From an uncultured Clostridia bacterium (GTDB lineage Bacteria; Bacillota; Clostridia; Christensenellales; UBA1242), in the NCBI GenBank assembly GCA_905236445.1, contig CAJOPQ010000153.1:1-6091 (forward strand): DNA of 6,091 bases, written 5' to 3'. Both the position numbers and the translations under genes were made by a program. How positions within the stretch are numbered: position 1 is the stretch's first letter; the number at the start of each line of letters is the position of its first letter. The notes under the pieces are model-generated. The model was not told the origin of the DNA, made no database searches, and saw nothing but the letters and a program-made list of their open reading frames with translations. Shown here piece after piece: positions 1-5,375 of this stretch.

Positions 1-34
1 GATTTTTTTGATCATTGCCTTTCGATTGAAAACG

Positions 35-63
35 CAAAAATAGTAAAAATCCAAATTACTCAA
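35..63 (-). promoter_or_regulatory. Possible Bacteroidetes-type promoter facing out of the window
   Basis: Read on the minus strand, TTG (61-63) is followed after 18 bases by TATTTTTG (35-42), which fits the Bacteroidetes housekeeping pattern of a -33 TTG/TTTG and a -7 TAnnTTTG. Transcription would start near 28-30 and leave the window at position 1, so the served gene is not visible. The region is A/T-rich and such matches can arise by chance. It agrees with the Bacteroidales look of the gene at 197-628, which points the other way. Confidence 0.25.
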
Positions 64-100
64 TGGTTTTACTTTCTTTGCTGATATTCAACAATAAAAC

Positions 101-132
101 CGACAACAAACGATTATAGTCGACTACAAACG
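101..132. repeat. Two 12-bp direct repeats, 20-bp period, around an imperfect palindrome
   Basis: CGACAACAAACG (101-112) and CGACTACAAACG (121-132) match at 11 of 12 positions and are spaced exactly 20 bp, about two helical turns, so both copies would face the same side of the helix. The join between them, CGATTATAGTCG (111-122), is palindromic except for one T/G pair. It lies 65 bp upstream of the start codon at 197. This could be an operator or a small iteron; no binding protein can be named. Confidence 0.5.
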
Positions 133-164
133 CTTGTTCAACGGATAGGTTTTGTCAAGGTTTG

Positions 165-172
165 CATCTTTG
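165..172 (+). promoter_or_regulatory. Weak Bacteroidetes -7-like element before the 197 gene
   Basis: CATCTTTG differs from the Bacteroidetes -7 element TAnnTTTG at one position and is followed by C, as is common. No TTG or TTTG sits at the expected distance of about 19-21 bases upstream, so only half of the promoter is supported. If real, transcription would begin around 177-180. That is downstream of the possible TTG start at 152 and upstream of the ATG at 197, and so favours the ATG. Confidence 0.2.
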
Positions 173-196
173 CAGCAGATTATTAATCAAATTATT

Positions 197-628
197 ATGG
201 AAACACAAGACAACAAATCCGGTCGGATTCCTATGGGGAACAGTAAAGAAGCCCTGAACTTACGAAAAGAAATCATTTCTCAAGTGTATCGCAAATGGAC
301 CGAAGAAAACCCAGACAAAAGGGTTTACAACCGCTCGTTGAAAGATTATATCAACGTACGCTATCTTTCAATCAACGAAACTATCCGTCATGCCGCAAAG
401 ACATATACCTCAACCTTGGCACTTCTGCAATTGGACACCATACTTCGGTATTCTGTGATTTACGGTAAGCCTAAACCTCCGAAGAAAGGGGTTGCCAATC
501 AAAAGGTGTTTGCCTATATGCTGGAGATGCACCACGAGTTGATAGGCATTGGTCTTGTGAAAATGATGGTAGGCGTGAAGCGGACAGGTGAGAAAGTGCA
601 GTATTGCATCACTGCGATAAAGGCATAA
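197..628 (+). CDS. Bacteroidales-type hypothetical protein, 143 aa
   Basis: No function can be assigned. The 143-residue product is basic and has no signal peptide or membrane segment, so it is probably cytoplasmic. Residues 16-45 (from NSKEALNLRKEI to about KRVY) and 58-90 (SINETIRHAAKTY through TSTLALLQLD) look mainly helical. A basic, proline-rich linker follows (91-98, KPKPPKKG), and the end is a compact block with VQYCI at 134-138. I recall similar short proteins ending in GxxVQYCI from Bacteroides/Prevotella accessory DNA, but this is memory, not a search. The frame stays open upstream to a TTG at 152, giving 158 residues; ATG 197 is preferred because the -7-like element overlaps the extension. 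ATG 233 is a further option. No Shine-Dalgarno sequence precedes it, as is usual in Bacteroidetes and unlike the other genes here. Its base composition is also richer in G+C than theirs. Confidence 0.7.
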   Translation: METQDNKSGRIPMGNSKEALNLRKEIISQVYRKWTEENPDKRVYNRSLKDYINVRYLSINETIRHAAKTYTSTLALLQLDTILRYSVIYGKPKPPKKGVANQKVFAYMLEMHHELIGIGLVKMMVGVKRTGEKVQYCITAIKA

Positions 629-800
629 AAAAAGAAATCGACAGGCTGTCTCGCTCGAAAGGTCATCACCAAATTTTGGACGTCTACGGACTGTTCCCCT
701 ATTGATTTCTGCCTGCAAAATTACAACAAAATTCTAAAATAAACCCAAAAAATGGAAAATAATCTCTACTTTAGCCACATGAACACGACACAGAGTAATA
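629..800. other. Transition zone between Bacteroidales-like and low-G+C Gram-positive-like DNA
   Basis: No gene occupies 629-770. It holds an 11-bp palindrome (GACAGGCTGTC, 640-650) and a distant 7-bp inverted pair (AGAAATC 633-639, GATTTCT 704-710), but no hairpin followed by a U tract on either strand. Two converging genes therefore end here without a visible terminator, although every suitable spot in the right part of the window has one. Sequence up to about 720 has the mixed composition of the left part; from about 800 it is the A/T-rich coding sequence of the 771-2807 gene. The exact join cannot be fixed by eye. Confidence 0.5.
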
Positions 801-2807
801 ATTGTCTTCATCACTATAATTAGCTTCAACACTATTATAGCCACCAGCTTGATTTTCCAAATAAGCAATAACATCAAAATCATTGTTACTAGCCACCGTC
901 TCAGTATATGTGGTATTTCCAATTACAATATCAATATTATACGCATCTGCCTCATCAACGGCATCGAACTTCATTATTCCACTAGCACTTAGTTGTAGAT
1001 TGCTAGGTGCGCCAATAGTCTTGTACACATCTGATTTCTTAATTTCTTTGTGGTTAATATTGATATATTTCCCATTACCTCTAGCATAAATATATAGATC
1101 ATAAGTACCTTTATCCGAAATAAATTCATCGAGCTTAATCTCACCACTTTGCGTAACCGTCCTTGTATAACAATGTTCGCTAGAGACAAACACAAGCTCA
1201 GCCTCATCAATCATCTTAATCGATGGCGTAGCTGTAGGAATTGAGTACGTCAGTGTTGTATCATTAATTGTTATATTGAAATCACTAATGCTTGGAATAT
1301 ATTCAGTAAATTCAATATTTTCTCTACAATTACTTCCCACAATATATAGGCCATTACGAATTGCATTAGTCTCGTCACCCATATCGTCTTCATTCATAGG
1401 ATGATATGCTTTTATAGAGATAGTATAATCAATAGTCTTGTTAAAATTTTGACCAGATTCGAAGTATACAACTTTGTTAAGCAACTCGTTTGTCAAATCA
1501 ATATATGGATTAGTTTCACCAGCAAAACTAAGCATTTCGCTATAAGATCTGTCACCACTCGTAATAGTAAATAAATACCTAATATTTTGTCTTATTCCAA
1601 CATCTTGCGTTGCATGATCCCAAGTAATTCTAGTGTCACCATAAGTATCTACATTTTGCCCTTTAACAGAAATAGTTTTTACATTAGAATTGTCCATTTG
1701 TGCATCAAATGATTTCAAATAAGCAATCGTAATAGGAGCGCTTGCAGGACTGTCGAAAAAATTAATTCCATCTATCTCAAGGCTATTGAATGTACTGGTA
1801 TAGTTCGCCTTTGTAGTAACAAGAGTACTATACAACTCTACACTATAAACATCGTCTTGTTGTGAATTCTTGAAATTACTAATATGCCAATCTGCACTTT
1901 CAGTACCTTTCTGTCTATACCTAAAATTACTAAAGTTGTTGTCCGTAATTTCAACCACACCTTTTGCATTGCTATCAAAGCTAGTTATTTTTAGGCAATC
2001 ATTCTCTATGACATAAGTTGGTGATTGCAATATATAGAACTTGTATTCATTACTACTTTGAGAACTTGTAGTGGTCTTGTTGTTTCCAAGTGCCTTAACT
2101 GTCACTTTATTAACTACACCACACTCGAAGCCTCCAGTAACATCGTCTAGAGCAAAAGAATTTGTGCCTGCTTTGGTTGTAACCACTACATTGTTACCCT
2201 CACCATAACTCAGAGACACCTCATATCTAACATCTTCAGCCTCAACTACTTTTACACCATCTGTATTACTTGTAACTGGATCCCATTTTAAAACTTCGCC
2301 ATCGTATTGGATATTCACTACTTTGGATAGTGTAGAAGGCTTAACAACCAACACTCTACATTTTGCTACAATAGATTCTTCGTCATTGTTATATCCAATA
2401 GCCTTGAATGTTATAGTAACAGGCTCGTTGTTCTCCGACTCCTCCAATACATCAAATTCAACAATACCATTTGCACCAGCATTGATATTTGAACTAGAAT
2501 GCACCCTAACAGCCGATCCAGCAGTTGTTACCATTATCTCATAATCGTCTAGATTGTAAGGTGTTGCAACATATTTCAAAGTAAATGAATTATACAGATT
2601 AAGGTTGACCGAATATGTCTTAATCTCATCGTCTTCTTCGCTAATGTCTTGCAACCTATCATCATTTAGCAAGATTTCTAACCCTTCCAGACTAGACTTT
2701 TCTTCATGCTTACTGAGCGATATCACCAAGCCAGCAGATAGTCCAACGATTGCAATAGCCATTATTGCGATTATTACCTTAATGTATGTCTTCATATTCT
2801 TTTCCAT
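771..2807 (-). CDS. Membrane-anchored or secreted protein with Ig-like/fibronectin-III-like modules, 678 aa
   Basis: The N-terminus is a short basic stretch and a hydrophobic segment (about residues 8-31, TYIKVIIAIMAIAIVG onward) without a lipobox cysteine, so the protein is either exported by a signal peptide or held by a single N-terminal anchor. The rest is acidic, rich in Asn, Ser, Thr and Tyr, and built of beta-strand-rich modules. There is an Ig-like module at about 62-156, then fibronectin-III-like modules at about 158-260 (LKWDPV, Trp175), 265-365, 375-500 (RITWDH, Trp396), 503-597 and 599-678. No catalytic motif, LPxTG sorting signal or cell-wall repeat is visible. A role in adhesion or as a surface scaffold is inferred from architecture only. 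Two starts compete: ATG at 2807 (MEKNMKTY) and ATG at 2795 (MKTYIK). The second has GGA seven bases upstream and gives a more typical signal sequence, making 674 residues. The last module is about 15 residues shorter than its neighbour and ends CSCG, so the 3' end may be altered by the nearby join. Confidence 0.75.
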   Translation of the reverse strand: MEKNMKTYIKVIIAIMAIAIVGLSAGLVISLSKHEEKSSLEGLEILLNDDRLQDISEEDDEIKTYSVNLNLYNSFTLKYVATPYNLDDYEIMVTTAGSAVRVHSSSNINAGANGIVEFDVLEESENNEPVTITFKAIGYNNDEESIVAKCRVLVVKPSTLSKVVNIQYDGEVLKWDPVTSNTDGVKVVEAEDVRYEVSLSYGEGNNVVVTTKAGTNSFALDDVTGGFECGVVNKVTVKALGNNKTTTSSQSSNEYKFYILQSPTYVIENDCLKITSFDSNAKGVVEITDNNFSNFRYRQKGTESADWHISNFKNSQQDDVYSVELYSTLVTTKANYTSTFNSLEIDGINFFDSPASAPITIAYLKSFDAQMDNSNVKTISVKGQNVDTYGDTRITWDHATQDVGIRQNIRYLFTITSGDRSYSEMLSFAGETNPYIDLTNELLNKVVYFESGQNFNKTIDYTISIKAYHPMNEDDMGDETNAIRNGLYIVGSNCRENIEFTEYIPSISDFNITINDTTLTYSIPTATPSIKMIDEAELVFVSSEHCYTRTVTQSGEIKLDEFISDKGTYDLYIYARGNGKYININHKEIKKSDVYKTIGAPSNLQLSASGIMKFDAVDEADAYNIDIVIGNTTYTETVASNNDFDVIAYLENQAGGYNSVEANYSDEDNYYSVSCSCG

Positions 2808-2885
2808 CCATCAAACAAATTATTTCAAGATCAAAAAGTTGATATATATTGTGCCTATTTTTTTGACCTTGCAATTTACAAAGAT

Positions 2886-2914
2886 ATTTTAACATATTTC
2901 GACAATTCAATCAA
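2886..2914 (-). promoter_or_regulatory. Candidate promoter for the 771-2807 gene
   Basis: On the minus strand TTGATT (2909-2914) and TAAAAT (2886-2891) are separated by 17 bases, and the -10 is preceded by TGT, an extended -10 motif. Transcription would start near 2879, giving a leader of about 72 to 84 nt depending on the start codon. The -35 lies inside one copy of a 12-bp sequence repeated at 3001-3012. Both boxes are imperfect and the region is A/T-rich. Confidence 0.5.
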
Positions 2915-3012
2915 AGAAATACTATGTATAAAAAAATTAATATATTTATAACTAACTATAGTATTAATTTAATCGCACTCAACTATTCGCAAATGGCAAA
3001 AATTCAATCAAA
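2904..3012. repeat. Exact 12-bp direct repeat in the divergent promoter region
   Basis: AATTCAATCAAA occurs at 2904-2915 and again at 3001-3012, 97 bp apart in the same orientation. The first copy contains the -35 box of the candidate leftward promoter; the second lies 18 bp upstream of the trmL -35 box. An inverted pair, AATACTAT (2918-2925) and ATAGTATT (2958-2965), sits between them. The arrangement could be shared operator sites, but low sequence complexity makes chance plausible. Confidence 0.4.
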
Positions 3013-3029
3013 TATTTCTTGTTTTGTTT

Positions 3030-3058
3030 TTGAAAAATTTTAATCTATGTGATATAAT
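3030..3058 (+). promoter_or_regulatory. SigA/sigma-70-type promoter of trmL
   Basis: TTGAAA (3030-3035) and a consensus TATAAT (3053-3058) are separated by 17 bases, with TG one base before the -10 (extended -10). The expected start of transcription is near 3065, giving a leader of about 29 nt that contains the AAGGA ribosome binding site at 3083-3087. This is the clearest promoter in the window and indicates constitutive housekeeping expression. Confidence 0.8.
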
Positions 3059-3093
3059 GCAATTATGAAATTCATACAACACAAGGATTAAAT

Positions 3094-3585
3094 ATGTTAA
3101 ACGTAGTATTGATAGAGCCAGAAATTCCACAAAACGCAGGAAACATTGTTAGAACTTGCGCAGCCACTAACACAAAGTTATATATGGTACGCCCTCTTGG
3201 ATTTGAGTTGAGCGACAAATATTACAAGCGAGCTGGCATGGATTATTTTGATTTTAGCGTAATTGAAGTTGTGGACAGTTTTGAAACGATATATGAGAAG
3301 AATAAAGATAAGCAATTCTATTTTGCCTCAACCAAATCTCAACACACATATACAGAAGTAACATATCCAGAGGATTGCTTTATAGTGTTCGGCAAAGAAA
3401 GTTTTGGAATAAGAGAAAGTCTTCTAAAACAACACTATCAAGATTGTATCAGAATTCCTATGCAAGAAGGTGCAAGAAGTCTTAATCTAGCCAATTCTGT
3501 TGCAATTATTGTATACGAAGCACTAAGACAAAATAACTTTGCCAATTTGAAAGAATATGGCGAATTAACTGGAAGAGTAGACTAA
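3094..3585 (+). CDS. trmL: tRNA (cytidine/uridine(34)-2'-O)-methyltransferase TrmL
   Basis: This cytoplasmic SPOUT-family enzyme, by family knowledge, uses S-adenosylmethionine to methylate the 2'-OH of the wobble nucleotide of certain leucine tRNAs and acts as a homodimer. The product is 163 residues; E. coli TrmL is about 157. All three family motifs are present: the N-terminal IPQNAGNIVRT (11-21), the glycine-containing FIVFGKESFGI (96-106), and the C-terminal knot region IRIPMQEGARSLNLANSVAIIVYEALRQ (119-146), which forms the cofactor pocket. AAGGA at 3083-3087 lies six bases before the ATG and fixes the start. The gene is a single transcription unit, with its own strong promoter upstream and a terminator six bases past its stop codon. 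It is divergent from the large surface-protein gene and convergent with the OB-fold gene. A related rRNA or tRNA SPOUT enzyme is possible, but the short length without an N-terminal RNA-binding extension fits TrmL. Confidence 0.93.
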   Translation: MLNVVLIEPEIPQNAGNIVRTCAATNTKLYMVRPLGFELSDKYYKRAGMDYFDFSVIEVVDSFETIYEKNKDKQFYFASTKSQHTYTEVTYPEDCFIVFGKESFGIRESLLKQHYQDCIRIPMQEGARSLNLANSVAIIVYEALRQNNFANLKEYGELTGRVD

Positions 3586-3591
3586 AAAAAT

Positions 3592-3651
3592 GTGAGACAA
3601 TTATGAAGTAAACCCCGTAGGATTTACTTCAATACAAGTCTCACTTTTTTT
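3592..3651. terminator. Two-way rho-independent terminator between trmL and the OB-fold gene
   Basis: An outer stem, GTGAGAC (3592-3598) with GTCTCAC (3638-3644), encloses an inner stem, GAAGTAAA (3605-3612) with TTTACTTC (3623-3630), capped by a short CC/GG extension with a CGTA loop. Seven T residues (3645-3651) follow on the plus strand and seven A residues (3584-3590) precede it, giving a U tract in both directions. It serves trmL from the left and the 3650-4330 gene from the right. The stop codon of the latter overlaps the T tract by two bases. Confidence 0.88.
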
Positions 3652-4330
3652 ATGAATAATAATTAACCAACTCCCCCATAAGATTTGTCTTGATATAATC
3701 TTTGTTGGATACATTATTTTCATTCTCTAACCTTACTTTATTCAACGACACTTCATATGCAGTTTTTAATATATATTGACCATTATCAAGTTTCTTTTGA
3801 TAAGTTCTACTCTGAATTCTTCCACTCACAACTACCTTATCGCCAATATTGAAATTCTTTACATATCTTGCATTCCTTCCCCAAGCGATACAAGGAATGT
3901 AATCGCTTTTGTTGTAGCTCCTATTGACAGCAAGCAGCACATCGCATATTTCCCTATTAAAAGGAGTTGTGCGATATATAGGATCTTTACACACATATCC
4001 TGCAATCTCAACCTCATTCTCATCTTCTTCTACATCATCTAGAAACTCTCTAACAAATATGGTTAGCAGTAATTTTGATTTGTTATCAACCATTTTGTTA
4101 TAACTTCTATATTGTCCAGAGAAATGGACTCTGTCTCCAATATTTATTTTGTTTTCCACCATCAATCTTTCAGAAATTGTTACAGGAATTATATCGTAAA
4201 TATCTGATAACCTTTTAATTTTGATATTAAATTCATAGAACCCTTCTCCAAACATTTCATGGCTAAAGGTTGGCTCTGACACAACCTGACCTGATACAGT
4301 AACTAGATTATTGTTTTCCAAATCGTTCAT
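3650..4330 (-). CDS. Tandem OB-fold single-stranded DNA-binding-like protein, 226 aa
   Basis: Two OB-fold modules are visible. The first spans about residues 7-98 (LVTVSGQVVSEPTF, then INIGDRVHFSGQYRSY) and the second about 105-200 (VEIAGYVCKDPIYR, then CDVLLAVNRSY, YIPCIAWGRNARYV, FNIGDKVVVSGRIQSR). The second has the classic SSB pattern, including the IAWG strand with Trp150 and the strand-4 GDKVVVSGRIQSR. The first is more diverged. Unlike the replicative SSB, which has one OB fold per chain and an acidic C-terminal tip that recruits repair and replication proteins, this protein ends TNLMGELVNYYS with no acidic tip. It is therefore more likely a paralogous, accessory ssDNA-binding protein than the main SSB. 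It begins 21 bp after the deacetylase gene, behind an AAAAGGGG site about 11 bases from the ATG, a rather long spacing. The two genes are probably co-transcribed and end at the 3592-3651 terminator. Confidence 0.8.
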   Translation of the reverse strand: MNDLENNNLVTVSGQVVSEPTFSHEMFGEGFYEFNIKIKRLSDIYDIIPVTISERLMVENKINIGDRVHFSGQYRSYNKMVDNKSKLLLTIFVREFLDDVEEDENEVEIAGYVCKDPIYRTTPFNREICDVLLAVNRSYNKSDYIPCIAWGRNARYVKNFNIGDKVVVSGRIQSRTYQKKLDNGQYILKTAYEVSLNKVRLENENNVSNKDYIKTNLMGELVNYYS

Positions 4331-4351
4331 TATTAACGTTTCCCCTTTTAT

Positions 4352-5125
4352 TTAAATTTTTTGTCTTTGGATCCCTAAATTATCAATATAGTAATTATCT
4401 TGCATTATAACTTCGCCTACAGACACTATCTTGTAACCAGCATTGAGCACGCTTTCAATAACTAAAGGCAGAGCATCTAGAATATGATCCGAATTGTTAT
4501 GGCACAGTATAATTGAGCCTTCACACAACTTATTCATAACTCGATTACATATTTCAACACCACTGATACCCTTCCAATCAAGTGTATCTATGTTCCACTG
4601 TATTGTCTTAAGATTGAAATCATTGCTAGCGACATTAAGCAAGTTGTTGTTGTATGCTCCATATGGTGCTCTGAACAATTTTACCTTGTCTTGACCAATA
4701 ATATTTTCAATTAATTTGATACTAGTAGCAAGTTCCAGTCTCATATCCTCAACACTTAGTGTCGTCATATCCGGATGAGTATTACTGTGCGTGCCAATTT
4801 CTAATCCATTATCATAGATATATTGCACCATATCTGGATAGTCTTCTACCCAGAATCCAACTAAGAAAAATGTTGCATTGATTCCATATTGCTTTACCAT
4901 GTCTACAATTGACTTAGTCTTGTCTGCACCATACGCACTATCAAAAGTAATTGCGACCTTTTTCTCTGTTGTATCTACATTGTATATAGGCACCAATCTA
5001 ATGTTGCTACCCAGATACACTGCAGAAATTGGTGTCCCATAGATGTTAAATGATAGAATACAAGCACATAATATTAACACCAGCAAACATAATAAATATC
5101 TTTTTTTAATTACAAAAAATTGCAT
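4352..5125 (-). CDS. Membrane-anchored NodB-type polysaccharide deacetylase, 257 aa
   Basis: The enzyme belongs to carbohydrate esterase family 4, whose members remove N-acetyl groups from cell-wall polysaccharides, usually peptidoglycan, outside the membrane. Residues about 10-28 form a hydrophobic anchor. LCAC (19-22) resembles a lipobox, but the hydrophobic stretch continues past Cys22, so an uncleaved anchor is likelier. The NodB domain runs from about 56 to 240. Its motifs are TFDSAYG (60-66, Asp62 being the usual catalytic base), HSNTH (113-117, two metal-ligand His), RAPYGAY (152-158), NIDTLDWKG (178-186) and IILCHN (205-210, His209). Motif 1 lacks the second Asp of the common TFDDG; the TFDxAxG form recalls the sporulation-associated PdaB-like branch and related Clostridia proteins. 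That branch assignment is from memory. AAAGG about nine bases before the ATG supports the start. The gene is followed after 21 bp by the tandem OB-fold gene and probably heads a two-gene operon. Confidence 0.88.
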   Translation of the reverse strand: MQFFVIKKRYLLCLLVLILCACILSFNIYGTPISAVYLGSNIRLVPIYNVDTTEKKVAITFDSAYGADKTKSIVDMVKQYGINATFFLVGFWVEDYPDMVQYIYDNGLEIGTHSNTHPDMTTLSVEDMRLELATSIKLIENIIGQDKVKLFRAPYGAYNNNLLNVASNDFNLKTIQWNIDTLDWKGISGVEICNRVMNKLCEGSIILCHNNSDHILDALPLVIESVLNAGYKIVSVGEVIMQDNYYIDNLGIQRQKI

Positions 5126-5170
5126 AATTTATTACCTTTTTTATTTTACAAAATTAACTATATTTAGGGC

Positions 5171-5198
5171 AATATATTGCATTTACTTAATTTGTCGA
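5171..5198 (-). promoter_or_regulatory. Candidate promoter of the deacetylase/OB-fold operon
   Basis: On the minus strand TCGACA (5193-5198; one mismatch to TTGACA) and TATATT (5171-5176) are separated by 16 bases. The -10 box lies inside a perfect 12-bp palindrome, GCAATATATTGC (5169-5180). The predicted leader is about 40 nt and includes the AAAAAAGGT ribosome binding site at 5134-5142. The A/T-rich context lowers certainty. Confidence 0.4.
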
Positions 5199-5301
5199 AG
5201 AACAACTTAGTATGTAAATTTTTGCAAATATTTGTAACCAATCTTTGCTCCACAATAATTGCTTAATACAATAATATGAACACATAGCAAGTATTTAGAA
5301 C

Positions 5302-5334
5302 AAAAAAAGAAGTAAACTATGTTAGCTTACTTCT
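5302..5334 (-). terminator. Rho-independent terminator of the pseudouridine synthase gene
   Basis: AGAAGTAA (5308-5315) pairs with TTACTTCT (5327-5334). After one mismatch the stem continues with CTA/TAG closing a three-base loop. On the minus strand the hairpin is followed directly by a run of T (A residues at 5302-5308). It lies about 42 bp past the stop codon of the 5376-6068 gene and separates that gene from the deacetylase promoter. The opposite strand lacks a U tract, so it is one-way. Confidence 0.88.
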
Positions 5335-5375
5335 ATAATTATATGAGAATAAACAAAAATCAATTATAACACTCA

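Noticed and set aside
640..650. GACAGGCTGTC as the terminator of the 197-628 gene
   Set aside because: The arms are five bases around a single central base, too tight for an RNA hairpin, and no T run follows.
410..718. Minus-strand frame of 102 codons opposite the hypothetical gene at 197-628
   Set aside because: It is antisense to a better-supported gene, its translation is Cys/His/Arg-rich with no recognisable domain, and it has no ribosome binding site or promoter.
767..774. TACTTTAG as a Bacteroidetes -7 element on the plus strand
   Set aside because: It has one mismatch to TAnnTTTG, no TTG at a suitable distance upstream, and no plus-strand gene follows. It might still hint that Bacteroidales-type sequence extends to about 775.
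734..922. Very hydrophobic 62-codon minus-strand frame
   Set aside because: It overlaps the 3' end of the large surface-protein gene in another frame; the hydrophobicity follows from reading A/T-rich codons out of frame.
2830..2843. ATCAA/TTGAT hairpin in the leader of the large gene
   Set aside because: Five A/T-rich base pairs with a four-base loop are weak and expected by chance here; it does not cover the ribosome binding site.
2605..2892. Plus-strand 95-codon frame running through the signal-sequence region
   Set aside because: It is the antisense of the large gene's N-terminus and promoter. Its Ser-rich and Ile-rich stretches mirror Glu/Asp and the membrane segment on the coding strand.
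3065..3091. Eight-codon reading frame (MKFIQHKD) in the trmL leader
   Set aside because: Its ATG falls at the predicted transcription start and has no ribosome binding site, and its end covers the trmL ribosome binding site by chance. There is no sign of attenuation such as regulatory codons or alternative hairpins.
3776..4042. Plus-strand 88-codon frame within the OB-fold gene, and a similar one at 4494-4694 in the deacetylase gene
   Set aside because: Both are antisense to genes with clear family motifs and carry no motif or ribosome binding site of their own.
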